A DNA stretch of 64,000 bases from Albula goreensis. Taxonomy: Eukaryota; Chordata; Actinopteri; Albuliformes; Albulidae. The notes beneath the pieces were generated by a model. That model made no database searches, was not told the origin of the DNA, and saw only the letters and a program-made list of their open reading frames with translations. Where the stretch lies: the NCBI GenBank assembly GCA_022829145.1, contig CM040741.1, forward strand, positions 42,578,534 through 42,642,533, read 5' to 3'. The position numbers and the translations under genes were made by a program. How positions within the stretch are numbered: the first letter of the stretch is position 1; the number at the start of each line of letters is the position of its first letter. Shown in pieces: positions 26,489 to 40,158 of the stretch.

Positions 26489-29400
26489 CAACGTTGGGTG
26501 TATACAGCAATCTTTCCATAATACTCAGGCATAAATCTCACTGGGCCCAGGGTCGGCCTGATGTCAGAGTGCTTTTTACAGGACAGGTCTGTGGAGCGCA
26601 ACATAAATATCCAACCTTTGTCAGCCAAGTATGCAGAGAAATTAGTCCAGGGGAGTCGCTGTAGAAATTAAATCTGACATCTTACGCTAACTTTCCATGT
26701 CACAGCAGTATTTTTTTTTATGTCACACAGTTAAAAAAAAAAATCTACTGGGTCTACATGTCCTAGGTAAACCATGGCTTCTGGCATTTTCTAAGAAGCT
26801 GTCAGGTGTTTATTGATGTTTGTGGTGACTACTGATGTTGCTAATGATTGCAGACTTTGCATTTTGTTCACACTACTACTCCTGTTGTGACGTGTCACAT
26901 AATCCTACATAATAATACAAATCCTATAGTTACATATTAACAGGAACTCCCAGATACAGAACATAATTTCTTTTAAGCTTCTCTGAGACCATACCCATTC
27001 ACTGAAGTGCAGAGAAACATGAGCAGAAACTATATACCTCTGAGAGCACACAAGGGTCTGGAATGTATCATTTGGTTTCAATTGTATTTCCAGTGTTTCT
27101 CCGACCTCACAGCTGTTAACAAATAATATGATGAATGAGGTACCACAGGTTACCATGGCAGTAAATAGACTTCTGATGCTCCGACAATTAAGTTAAGGAC
27201 ATCAGGAAGAGCACACAGAGAAATCAAAAGATGTCAGCCCCAGATTAAATTATTTTGGTGACTTGTTATATGTACCGTGTTTATGCAAGCAATTAGAATC
27301 AATTTCAACAGCTAGAAACTTTAGGGATTTGATGCTAGAACAATTTTTGTGTTCCCAGAACTTTGGCTTAAAAGAATATTAACCATCCTACATGTACTTA
27401 AGTATATCCCTTCTGCACAACACCCAGAACTAAGTGTGGAAAAAATGAATCTTCCCTGGTTGAGAAAACAGCCAGAATAGCATGCCTTCCTCTAACACCT
27501 GCTTTGACCCCATCAAATTTATAGTATCTTTCTGACACCGGACCTGCTACAGAGCAAGGGCTGAGGAAGGGAAACATCTTTAACGGTAACAGTAAGTTCC
27601 ATTGATACAGGATTTGGCAGACGAGACTGTCTACGGGCATCCAAAAATTAAGATCCATGGATTATATGATGTGGTCAAGGAGCACTGCCAGCCTCCTACA
27701 TCCAGGAGTTCTGCAATGTGGATAAGCATGTGAAAGATGGATCTGTTGTCATAATCCACCCTAAGACATGGATGTATTCATTCTCTGCCAGGTTTTTTAA
27801 CATACAGCTCCACAGAAGGTGATTTTTGTCTACATGAAGGCCATCAAATAGACACGAAAAACTGCTTAGGACGTTGAACATGATATGTCATTTTTGTTTG
27901 AAAATATGTAATGTATGTGTAGTATAATTCTTTTTAGGCTATGGCTCTCTTTTACATCTTAAAACCTGATTTATAGCCCAGGATATGGGAAATGTACAAA
28001 CTGTCCCTTTGTCTCCAATTGCAAAAACTTAAGGAAAGGATTAGTGTGAGAACTAAAGTTCAACATTTTGCACAGTGTATTTAATGTGAGCTACAGTGTA
28101 ATTCATATTAACTGGAGTGGCTAAATGTATTTGTTAATGGCAACCTGCACCAGCCTGGTCAGTTTTGCATTTTCATCCTCGATCGTTGGTGACCTAGCGT
28201 CATAAATTTAACCCAATCCATTCCAGGTCAGGGGGTCAGGGAGTATTTGAAAGGTACAGATGTCAACTTAGATTGGACTTTTCCATGTGTGAAAATAATA
28301 TATACATTCAGAACAGAAGTAGGGGGGAGGGAGAAATACAAATTTTATAAATGTTGCTGATTGGCTGAATCAGGTGATTCAATGCTGGGTTATAAGTCTG
28401 CACATATGGCAGTCCTTTTCATTTAGGACTGGAGAATTTTTATGCACTCTCTGGTATAAAACCCAATATATAGTAAGCTCTAACAGAGGGAGTTAATGGA
28501 ATTTTGGAAGACAATGAGAAGACGTTACTATTTTGCTTAGGGTACAAGATTACACTTAAAAATACTATTACCTACATATTAAATGCATTTCTGCTGCAAC
28601 ATTGTGCAGAACCTCCAAACATGTGGTGAGATTACTACTGTATACTGTATGTTACATTTCATATATGACATTACAAAAGAATCCATAAGAATACAAATTA
28701 TCAATTGTCTGTATGGGACAGAAGTATTATTTTGAAACTGCAGTTAATCACAATTAGTGATGGAAAATTCCAATAAACAGGATAAAACTTATTTTCATGA
28801 AACCAGAAAAATCCTTAAAAAGTCCATTTGAAAACAGATCCTTAAGGATGACATTTAAATTAAGGTATTTTGTTCATTCATTTCAATGTCTGCAAATTGT
28901 GGGTTTGATAGATTTTCACTAATGTGTCTAATTCAAAAGTACATCAGAGACTAGGGAGGGGAATTGGTCCTCCGTGGATTTAATGCAGATTGTGAAATCC
29001 TTCTGCATCTGCGTAATCATCTGAGGTGTGGTCCCACTGTGATCACTGTGATTGGTGCACACTGATGGATACACCATGCTGACAGCTGAAACCCACGCAT
29101 CGTTTGGATTTTCTCATTCACTGCAAAGACACCACGCCTGACAAACTACGTAGATTCAAACGCATGCATCTTTGGTGTGACATGAAGCGTTCATAAATGT
29201 TGGTTCAAACCATTGAATGGGTGTATGCTAAGTAGATTTGAATAAGAACTTCATTACATTTATTAAAGGATTGACTGCTTATTAAGGATGAATCATTATA
29301 GTATACTACCAAACAGTTAGTATTAGGGACCCTCAGGTAAGCCATTTCAAGTAATACACAAACTTAGTCTTAAGAATAAAGTGGTTTTTTGTTCAAATAG

Positions 29401-31410
29401 CTTGTCATTGATGTCTTGGGGGGCTAGCAGATATTTTACTTATTTTGAATTCTTTTATTCTTTTATTATATATTTATTTTTGCAAAGATATAATATAATT
29501 ATCTTCACATGCTGGTCAAGCAAATTCATTCTTGTCATGATGAAAACCACTAAATAATATTAATTTAGTCCATCGAATGGTTTTTTTTTATTCATCCACA
29601 TTGAAATTTTATGTAATGGCAGTTAAAAAGAAATACTCTCTGTCCTGTGACAATGCCAGGGATGGTAAAGTTTGAAAAGCACGGAGCTGCAAAAATTTGC
29701 AATACAAAAACATTTTCGATTCAAAGTAGATATTCAAACTCAGAACAGTAGGTAGGTAGAACGAGTATGCTACAAAAAATTAACAACCTTTTAAAATTAC
29801 TCTGTGTTCTTTAAGACAGTGCTGGACAGAAATACAGCTTTGCAGAAAACATTTGATTTAGAAAACGTAATGATTTAACCCAATAAGCTGTTAGTTCAAA
29901 ATGTTTTAAGCCACGTTTGACATCATATATCTGTGCCAGTTTACATGTATTATTACATTCATACTTCAGTGCAAATGTATGTCTAATAGAAACTCAGATT
30001 CATCCATTTTATTCAGCCCTAGCTGAAGTCACTACAGTATACACATACAGCATCATGCTCCTGTCTTCTCTCGTTAGGAATTTATGACTGTATTTAAATG
30101 ACAAGTATTTATTAAATATGGCTAAACTGTAAATTATTCATTATTTTTCATTACCTTGTTTGTGCAGAGCATGTGTTCATCAAAGCAATGTATTCATGGA
30201 AATAATGTCATTGTGATTTCAGTACAGACATGCTAACAATTAGCTTTTTGAAGTTTTAGGTATGTGTGTTTTTGCAGTTTTGGCTCATCTCACCTTACTC
30301 AGTTACAGAGCTCCTCAAAAGCACTTAAAAAGAGTACCTTAACGTCACCACTAGAAAAATGAATTAATAAAGGGATCCCCCAAATGTCATCACTGTGTTT
30401 ATTCTTGTTCCAATTAGCACAAAGGTTTAGACAGTATTCATGTGAAATATGATTACATTTTTAAGATTGTGCTCATGGTTAATGAAGTGACTGCACATTT
30501 TTTTGGGTCTGACCATCATCTCTCAAGAGCCAGTCTGAGCACTGAATAACATATATTATGTTCAATGCAAATGGTTTAGAATGGTTTATTTAGCATGGTC
30601 ATCGTTATCTCAGAGATGATATGGAGAGTCTGTGTCTCGAAGTGTAAGTGAGCCCTCCAGTGGTGACTTTGAAATGTTTTTCTTTTGTAACTGCACCGTC
30701 AGTGTAGTCATTCTGACAATTCAGATCAATAAATACATGTAACAACTCATTAGATAGAAGTGATATGGGTATTAAATTATGATCAAAGGGCAGACTGACA
30801 GAAATATTTGATTGTGCAACATGTGGTTGAATAAAAAAAGAGAGAACTGTCTATTCTCTTCAAAAACACAAGAATATATCCAGTAATCATTATGTTTTCT
30901 GCAATAAAGCTTTTGGCTCTCTAAATACTTAATGGTATCATCATTAAATATTTATAAATACAGACATTTGGATATCAACCATTATGCTGTAAGCTCCAGC
31001 CTCACACACTGTACAACATTTCATGAAACCCTCTACAAATTATTTTAAGTGTAAATAATATAAACAGCATGGCATACATGTAAAAAAATACTTTTATTGG
31101 TACATTTGTCAGAGAGGTAAAAATATCAGAATATTTATTTATAGCTTGAAAATTGTAATTTCCTCAGCAGGATGGAATTATAATGCCATCAATAAGAGGG
31201 TGAATGCGAATGAAGTGTTGAAGATACATGAGTTTAGGTACTGGATGGCTGTTATTGAATCGGGTAAATAAGCAGAAATGCCTCTCTCTCCTCCAGCAGA
31301 GGAAGGAGATCCCGCATTCTCTGCATGTGCTGCCACTGACTCTCAGATAGGTCATTCTGATGACTCATCTCTGTAGACTCCGGGATGCCCTGCCCTCTTT
31401 TTCTGAGTGA
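26489..31410. other. Intergenic, no supportable gene
   Basis: Long AT-rich sequence. A GC-richer block at about 28950-29190 is non-repetitive and could be regulatory. Open frames at 27398-27658 and 27696-27881 (minus strand) show no family resemblance. Confidence 0.4.
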
Positions 31411-31444
31411 CAGGCCCTGGCTCTCCCACAGTTACCAGGGCCTG
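31411..31444. repeat. Perfect 10-bp inverted repeat (hairpin)
   Basis: CAGGCCCTGG at 31411-31420 pairs perfectly with CCAGGGCCTG at 31435-31444 across a 14-nt loop. The stem is short and GC-rich, and no flanking pairing supports a microRNA precursor. Confidence 0.7.
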
Positions 31445-34400
31445 TTTCTTGACAGTGTTGCCCAGGAGGGTAACGTTTTTTTTTAGGCAGGGCCGAGCCT
31501 TCATTTCCACAGCTGTCAGGGTCAGATGCTCCAACGAGAGGAGCCTCCAGCAAAGAAACAGCCCTAGACAAGCTGCATCTGAGAGAAATGTGATATACTC
31601 AACAAAGATTTTTCCTCTGCTTGACAAGGACAAGGTCATCTGCTCTATTCATCTCTGCCCATGTAGATGTGTACAGCAGAGATAGTGTATTGTGCATTAC
31701 AGAGGGTAGAAATGAGAAATTACCTGCATCACATTCTCCTTTGATTTGTTCTTGATCAAAATCTCTGAAAGGATGTTTGGATAAATAAAGCTTTTCATGC
31801 TATAATAAATTAACACAATCATAATCAATTGAATTCCTACATGAGCTCACAGCAATAAAGAAGTCCACAGGAGTAACTATCATTGTAGTTAGTCAGCACT
31901 GGTCTTTTGCAGATATAATCAAGCAGGTCTTGCAGTTTTCTATAAACCACCAATTCTCTCCCAGTTGGAAACAGGCATTAAAATGTGAAACTCGGCATGA
32001 TGGCTGGAAGTGGACCATGCATTATAACAGCGGAGTAGTTTAAACCCTATCAGACACAGAGGTCCTGTGACCAGAATTGAGTAGCTTTGTACTGTTATAT
32101 TCTCCCAGCTCCAGCAGCCGAGACGCTGGCCAGACTCAGCCCATCATTTCTCTCGTCTGGGTAATAATTTTATGGGTATTGATTCTGTCCACACCTCAGA
32201 GTTGGCTCTATGTATTTGTAAGGCCACATGAAAACTTTACTGAAGGTGACAGTTGCTTATGCTGGAATGTGCTCTTTTTGCTGATAGTAATATAACTCAC
32301 TCATAGCTAATATAACTCAGTGCTAACTCACTGTCTAGTATCTGTGGTATATGGTAAAGGACTTTCTAATTGCAATATAAGGCTGTGAGATAGAAACTTA
32401 TTGTTGTGTACTAAACTACAAGCAAACTGTAATGGATTTATATGAGAAAAGTTTGATGGCACTGCATCCCAAGACTTGAAAAACCTGTGGTAAAGTAACA
32501 TTGGTTTGAACAGCACAATATAACAAAAAAAATGTATTCACACTTGTCATACCCTAATACAAGTTTAATATTTTATTGTAAAATGTTAACTATGTGTAAG
32601 TGTGGTGTTTGGTATTCTTTTTTTGTTAATCAAAATTCACAGGGCATTTGTGTGTCAGGTTATGGAATTGGGAGAATCAGCAAAGGAAAATGTCTGACTG
32701 ACTTGTGTGATTGTAAATGTGTATTAGACTTTCTTTGTGCTTTAGTGTGTATGTGGGAAAGTATGCAGGAACAGAGCAAACTTAAATGTTTAGGGGGTCA
32801 TATGATATTGTTTGATGCTCTAACATGGTTATTATGATCAGGGCAGGGGGTTACCTGGTCCAAATGAAAATAATTATACTGCATTAAAACTAATATATGT
32901 ACATTAGCTCAATAATAAGATCATTTGTTGTGTGCCTTTGTGTGGAATAAAATGTGTTGTGATGTGCTGTTTAATAGATTAATAGATACATATTAATTAA
33001 AGTACTAAAATGAGTTTTTCATGACATCACAATCAATGTGCTTTATGTTTGTGATCTGACAGAACTGCTTTAATAGCACAAACAAAATTTATTTTGGTAA
33101 ATAAAAATAAAACAACTTAAGATTTTGGTTAAACAAATTCATTATTACCACAGGAATATAAATATTTGGACATTATGCCACTGTAGTTTACCAATTTAAA
33201 AACTTGTTGCAATATAATAAATGTGATATATGTTTTATAACATTGTGATTTTGGATTGAACACTTTAAGAGTCATTACCAACAGGATATATCTTCAAAGC
33301 ATCTTACAGATATGTCTCCTACTAGCATATATAATATCTTCACAATTAATGAGTTCCTAGTAAGATACAGATTCATTTTCCAAAACATAGATGTCCAAAA
33401 TTGTCATCATGTAATTTATTTTTCTGCTAACAGGTGCGGTGAGCATTTTCTTATTTTGCAATGTTTTAAACAGATCAAAATCAAACACAGCACAGCTTGT
33501 GTGCTCCAAACTCCCACTGCCAGGCAAGGAGAGGACAAGAGCAGAGGGAGATGTTTCTACAGACGGCAAGCTAAGCAAGGACTCGATGCGCTGTATCTGT
33601 GATAGGAATATTAATCAACAGTGAGAGACAGGAGTGAGGGCCAGACGAGAATGACTAAAGACACGACTGGAGATGGAATTTTTTTCTCATCCCGTCCGTG
33701 CCGAACGGCATGACTCACCAAGATGGATGGATATGGACGAACACAGTCACAAAACTAATCAGCCCAGAATGCCTTGCTTCAATTAAATGCCTCAAACAGT
33801 GTGTCCTATAAGGAAATTAGGGACAGTACTGTGGTGAATAGTGAATAGCTATGCTATTCACACAATATCCTCAATCATGTACTGTTATGATCTTAATAGA
33901 TATGACAGCTCATTGAACAAAAATATGTTCACACTAAAATAATGATATTTTAGGGTTAAAATTCATTTTACCAAATGGTTTTTCTTGTTTTTTGAGATAT
34001 TATTTAATTACAAGTTTGAATAAATGAAACCATCGAATGCAACGACCCACAGTTCAAAGACCTCATTTACTATGATGAATGGCAGAGACTCACCTCTATT
34101 ATGTGGGTCTTGGTAGAGAAATCAAGCTCAGAGATACTGCAGCACCACTAGGAGGAGCTATTTTAACATTTTCAGGAGATGGAGAACTGCAAATTTGTGG
34201 GCATGATAGCTGTTAATGTAATTCATATCTGCAGTCCTTGAAGATGACACTATGAATCCACTTCAATATCAGTGTAATGGGTCACTTATTCTCAAATGTT
34301 AATAGATTCTAATTTACAGAAATGACAGCTTACATAATTTTGTGTTTCTTTGAATTATTTAAATGAATGAGCAGTGTTAAGGGGTAAGGATGTGTTAAGA

Positions 34401-36219
34401 ATCTAATAGTGCCATTTTGTCCACTTCCAAATATGACTAAATCCACAGTCTTTCAGAGAATAGTTCCAGTTTTAGTGTATGTTTTTCTTTATTTTCCAAG
34501 CTCCCTTATTATGGTCTCGAGGAAAGAAGGTGTTTTTATGTAACTACTGTATGTGCCAAACACTGCATTTAAACTGTCATATAGTTGTTTTAAAAAACAA
34601 CAGACATGTATTAACTTATGACGTCTAAAATGAAGAAGAAATATTGAAGATTCTGCACAATGTCTAGGTTAAGCTAAAGCAAATGTGTGACACTGACCCT
34701 GGCAATTCCTTTGTAGAAAAGGTCAGACCCTATCAAACATCTATTGGGGCACTTAAAGGCTAAGAAAGTTTTGTGCACTTAAAGACCATGTGATACCATG
34801 TATCATCAGGTTTTGTATCATCTGAGTACATGACAGCTCCATTGCACCCTGTCATTAAAGCAAAAGGGTGACATACTGAAAACTAAGACATTCTGGAATT
34901 TCATGTTTCATTTTTCAAAGATACAACCTTTCACTCAAATGGTTAATTTACTTTGTAATAAAACAATTGTATTAAATTGTAAAAGAATGTAAAATAGAAG
35001 CTCTTCCACTTGTGGTCTCAGACTTTTGGACCCCTCTGCGTGTATGTGTGTACATACTGTATATATAATATATAATACATATAATGTATATTATATTAAT
35101 GGTTTTATAACTCTCCATTTGGTTACATCTTTATTTGATGTGATACAACATTTTTAATGGGCTCAAGGGAATGACCACAAAATGAACACTTGTTTTCACA
35201 TCGCTACATTACAAAACAATAAAGTATAAGAATTGGTTTAAGATATTGTAGTATTAGGCTTTAATATAACTACAGTATTATAATAACAGGGTAAAAATGA
35301 TATCAGATGCATTCCTTAATGTGAGCAGCACACGCGCATTAATTAAGGATGCAATCTCTAATGATTCACACATCATGAATGACCATACTTTTAACAGCTA
35401 CCTCAGGACTACACCTCAAACAGACTGTGCAAAACTAGCCAGGACAAGGCTGCACGGCTGTGTAAGACCTATGGAGACATAAGGGTGAGTAATGTTGAAG
35501 GAATTACTATGATAAGCTAATTAGAAGGTACATTAGAGAAAAATACAGAGGAAACTAGTGAGGAAACTAATCAGGTGTGTCTCTGAAACCATTGATCACT
35601 GCCCCATCAGAAGATCATATTCAAGGTACACGTGGTTTATATTACATCAAGATGTGTCTATAAATATTCTTCATAAGATATTGAAACACTGTTGTACTCC
35701 ATGGTGAATTCTGAAATGACCCAGGGAAGTATTACATTTGAATTGAGTTACAGTTCACAGTGGTAGAAAAGTCCCATGTATGTGCATTTGCAAATGCCTT
35801 TTTGTCTGCAGCTTGACCCTTCCTTGCTGTTGCTGTTGCTAGCATCTGTTTTTGACCAAGTAGAAAATAGCATCTAATCCAAAACAGTGTATCAGTCTGG
35901 CTTATTAGCATGTCTGTACCAAAGACAAAGACATAGCATGTTAAATAATTCAGAACAACATTTGATAGCGAATAAAAGGCTCCTGTTCTAGCTCTGATAC
36001 TTGTGTGTGGGCGGAAACGTGTCTGTGGAGAGCACAGAAGAAGCTAATTTTACCAATACAAAAAAAACTGCAAAGCTGTAGGGAACCTCTTCCTGGAATG
36101 CAAGTTAGAGGTTCCCGTTGTAGGCTATCTCTATGTTTGATCTCACCAGTTAGCATGGCTTTAAAACTTCCCATTCCCCAGTTTGAGTCTAATTACAGCT
36201 TCTCTTCTATGAGCCACCG
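31445..36219. other. Intergenic, no supportable gene
   Basis: AT-rich, with an alternating AT/TA patch at about 35055-35098. A GC-richer non-repetitive patch at about 33490-33720 has no recognisable coding content. Confidence 0.4.
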
Positions 36220-36560
36220 GTAAAGCCAGCTAATTAGGGGTATATTTGAAGTGAAAACGAAAAGTGAGGGTTTGTTTATGTGGGCAGATACCTGTGGTGC
36301 CTCAAAACCCTCACTGGTATAAATGACAATAAGAATAATTATCCTTTAATGATAAAAAGCCAGCGCTAGGGATTAACAATCTGTCACTTCAATTTAATTT
36401 CAATTGAAAATGTTATCCATGCTTTAATGTAATAGCCTAAAATGTAATTATCATACACTTTCATGAGAGCAGTCCCCTCAGCTGGTAATAAGAAGTCTTA
36501 TTAGGTTTTAATTGTTTTCATCCTCTCTTCACTGTCACTGTAGAATCTAGTTAGTCACAT
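36220..36560. promoter_or_regulatory. Candidate conserved non-coding element
   Basis: Non-repetitive sequence rich in homeodomain-type words (CTAATTAGG, GATTAACAATC, TTTAATTG, AATAATTATCC). It resembles vertebrate developmental enhancers in texture. Conservation is not observable here, so this is an inference only. Confidence 0.3.
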
Positions 36561-36859
36561 CACCAGAAAGTCACATCTAAACATGACTGATATAATGGCT
36601 AAAGATTTGAAAGAATTAGTTTTGATTTTTGCCCACTGTTTCCCAGCTCTGGTATAAATGAGAAATTATCAATATAATAATCAATGTTATTTCATATGGC
36701 CTTGTTGTTGGTTAAAATAAGATCTTCTTCAAAAAAAGTCTTTAAAAAAAGTTAACCTGTAGTATATTACCTAACTGCAAATCTATTTTACACAATTCTA
36801 AATGAATATCAAGAGTGTGTGTCACCACTAGCTTTATTTAGAACATAAACTGGAACTAC

Positions 36860-37390
36860 AAGATTATTGGAACCTGAACACTACATGCGGGTGTGAGCGT
36901 TATGTAAGGGTGGTGGGTTATTGCAAATGCTCTGCTGCCAAAATGATTTAGACCAGAGAAAGGCGATGAACCCGGCTTTGTTTGGCAGCATACTGCTCCG
37001 TCCCAGGACGTCTCTATCTGTCTCTCAGCAGTCGTCCTTGACATGGTGGGTCTACAACCTGCCAAACCTGCTGCCCATTCCTACCCCTTTCGTTTGACAC
37101 AGCATGGCAGCGGGGCCAAAAAAAAAAACCCGAACTTCCATTTTGCATGCCAACAACACCATGGATCCACAATCAAAGGTTTGCAGGCCACCGTTCTGAT
37201 GCCTGAGATGCACGCGTAAACACGGGAGGCTACACATGAGCCTCACGCTCCAAAACGCTCTTGGCTGTTCGTCCACAACCACCAACAACGGCTCCTTATT
37301 TATAGAGCCCATGTTTCCCCGCGCCTCCTCCCCACCTCCTACACCCATATGCGCAATACTGGAGGCTATGTTAGGAAAGTGCATTAGATG
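36860..37390. promoter_or_regulatory. GC/CpG-richer island with a minus-strand TATA-like box
   Basis: This block stands out from the AT-rich flanks by GC and CpG content (for example CACGCGTAAACACGGG and CCCCGCGCC). On the minus strand a TATAAATA box lies at 37297-37304 with GC-rich sequence on both sides. No convincing exon follows on the minus strand. The open frame 37052-37384 has no recognisable domain. It may be a promoter of an unannotated transcript or an enhancer. Confidence 0.3.
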
Positions 37391-38559
37391 AGTGGGATTG
37401 ATGAGGTGACACCCTCCTGTCTGAGCAACTGTGCTCCCTGCAGCTGCAACCTTCAGCAGGTGCTACTCAGGGCAGAGGGGGATAGTCAGCACCTTGTTTT
37501 GCCTCCCTGTTTATGTAATTTAAGAATTCACTTACTTTTACATCATATTTTGAACACAGACATGTCAAATGTAACGGAACACACAGAAGCCCTGTTACAA
37601 CTGGTGGATACAAAAAGGATACAAAAAATCTCTGTAGTATTGCTCAAAATTTATTGAATTTTGTAATTTAGTGTTTGTATTTGTTAAAATGCAGGCTGAT
37701 TAAAATATACACCATTAGGCCCATGCAATAGATTGAGTAAAAAAGGTACCCTTCTTTTGCATTCATTGTCTGTTTTTTTAGAGTAAAATAAGTTTTTAAA
37801 TCTAAGTAGGTGCATGGCTTATTCTATTAAACAAACGATGCTATACAGATATTCAGTGAAAACATAATTTCAAAAATTTGCTAGTGCATGAATGCTACTG
37901 TTGCATATTGGCACGTGAAACACCATGAAATTGTATAGTATTGTATCTACAGTTGGCAAGAGTGAACTCTATTGTTCCAACTCCAACCGATGCCTTTTCA
38001 GCTCCTCTTCTCTTGAGCCTCGCTGACAGCTGTTGTGCTGCTCTCATCTGCGATCCCCAGCTGTTACCCAGGAACCGTGTCCTTCATAAATCCTGTTTAC
38101 CTTGAGGAGGAATATAAACAACCTACTCAACAGAGAAGATGGGCGGCAGGAGGGCCTTGGCTCTCGATTAACATAAAGGGGGAGATTGTTTCAGGATAAT
38201 CGGAGTAAATGCAAAGGCAATACAGGGCACACATTTCTCCCCAGAATTTGTCTATTGTCATCCTACCTCTACAGACAGCCAGTCCAGCTAGTCTGACAGG
38301 AAAAGTCTGATGACTTCCAAGCTCTTTGTCCCAGTCGCTCTGACCTGAAAACTGACTGGCTCTGCTTCCTGCTGACACTGCCTTTATATGATACTTGAGT
38401 AACAGGTAGGATACCAGCATCCAAAGAACTGAAATGGTATGGCAGCTGAAGTGACCTAGAATCAGGTGACTCTGGTTCTGGATTGGCACATACTCTTGGT
38501 TTATGCTTAATTGTGGCAGAAGTAGGCTGTGGTCCCAATACTTAAAAATGCAATATTAA
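37391..38559. other. Intergenic, no supportable gene
   Basis: No exon was recognised. The block at about 37980-38260 contains E-boxes (GACAGCTGTT, CCAGCTGTTACC) and GATTA/TAATC words and may be regulatory. Confidence 0.4.
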
Positions 38560-38780
38560 ATACTTTTCATGGGGTAAGATGTTTGATTTGGAAGCAGGTA
38601 TGACCCCTGTTCGAGTCCCCGTAGTGCCATGACCAGCTACGGCAAGAGGTCTTAATTGGTGAGGTAATGACTGGCTCAAACTTGCCAGGGAAGGATAGGA
38701 GTTAGGCCAATTAAATGAGTTAGTCTCATTACCCTCTCGCAGGCATTCGTGGTCAGCTAGGCACCTGCAGATACAAAAAG
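38560..38780 (+). mobile_element. Probable tRNA-derived SINE
   Basis: At 38602-38620 the sequence TGACCCCTGTTCGAGTCCCC contains a good RNA polymerase III B box (GTTCGAGTCC). It is preceded by GGGGTAAGATGTTTGATTTG, which fits an eroded tRNA-like head, and followed by about 150 bp of unrelated body. It is not a functional tRNA gene, because no acceptor-stem pairing or clean A box is seen. The family was not identified. Confidence 0.5.
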
Positions 38781-40135
38781 CAATTAACTCCTGCACTGTT
38801 ATCCTCCCACCACATAGGCAGTATGTGACTGGCGGTGTGTCTGCAGAACACAGAGAAGCAAGGACTTTCCTTCACATGAGTGGGTGTAGTCACATACTGA
38901 CATCTGCTGCTGGAGACTAAACAGTTGAGTTTGAAGGGGTTAAAATATAAAATGCTTATGTATGTTTTTACATGTAGTATCAATAATATATGTAAGCTCT
39001 CTAACTGGGATATTTCAGGCCTGAATGAATTAGTATGCTCATGGGTGTTATTGATATATTCAGAGTATGTCCTGAGTGTAAAAGTGTGAATGGCATGTTG
39101 CAGACCGCCACAGCTGCTGCAGCATTGGAAGAGGGCTGTTACATGTGTGGCTGGCTACCAGTCTAGGTCGGGCAGAAGACATAATTACAACTGGTTAGCT
39201 ATCTTGCTATTTTAAGAACATTATGAGGTTAGCTTCTTGCCATTGTACATCTGTCTAATAGCTACCTATATACCAGACAACAGCATGCGGGCATGCTACA
39301 TAACCACCACACTGATTGCTGATCCCAGATCTCTGCCATGTGGTGAGGGGTGGAGATGGGATAGAGGAAGTTAAGCGGGAGGTGGATAATAAAAGAATAT
39401 TGCTAATCAAGTGTTCCTCCTTTTATTTCTCCACCAAGACACTACAACACTATGGGATTCAATCTTATTAGATAAAGCGCTGCTCTCTTACTGTGTATCC
39501 TTCCATAGAAATCTTCCACCTGAATATAATAAGAGTAAATATGATTGATTTTTTTGTCACAAAATCTTTATGTAAAGTAATAATCAAATGACCTAGTTCA
39601 ATAAATATCTTTATCATTATATCCCTGATTTTTTTCTCTAAATGTGGAATGTCTAATCATACTGGTAGGTCTATATTAAAGACATCCATTGTCATTTAAG
39701 ATCATGAGACTAGCATTCTGATACTCTTAAGCATGTGTAACTAGTCCCTGCCTCTTTTCATTCACTGACAAGGTATGATAAAAAGAAATTCAGTCATCAT
39801 GTGAAAACCTGGCTGAAAACATCCACATACTTGCTGCAGGTCACACAGAAAATATGACAGCGATTTAGTTAACTATCTCACTTCCAAAATTACTTGAATG
39901 ACACCTTGTGGAGGCCGCCCCCAAAAAATGTGTTCATTAGCCTGATGCATTCATTAATGATTGTCACATAGTCCCAACTATAGGATACAGCTGCACACAT
40001 TTTTTCCACATCCATGTAATGAAACATGTGGTTTACACAGCTGACTGTGCATGATACACTGGCGATATGGTAAACACACTAATACATTTTAAAATCACAT
40101 ATTTAATTTAGAATGATCAGGTCTATAACGTCCTG
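38781..40135. other. Intergenic, no supportable gene
   Basis: No gene, RNA or repeat family is recognised. Confidence 0.45.
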
Positions 40136-40158
40136 AAAAAAAAAAAAAAAAAAAAAAA
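40136..40158. repeat. A23 homopolymer
   Basis: A run of 23 A about 1 kb upstream of the synuclein start, with no recognisable retroposon body attached. Confidence 0.95.

Noticed and set aside
35041-35098. AT-rich palindromic stretch as a possible origin or structured element
   Set aside because: Alternating TA/AT sequence of this kind is common low-complexity DNA in AT-rich vertebrate intergenic regions.
38127-38538. 120-codon minus-strand open frame
   Set aside because: It overlaps another open frame on the same strand, has no recognisable family, and no splice or promoter context supports it.
38590-38625. Possible tRNA gene
   Set aside because: A B box is present but there is no clean A box, anticodon arm or acceptor-stem pairing; a SINE head explains it better.
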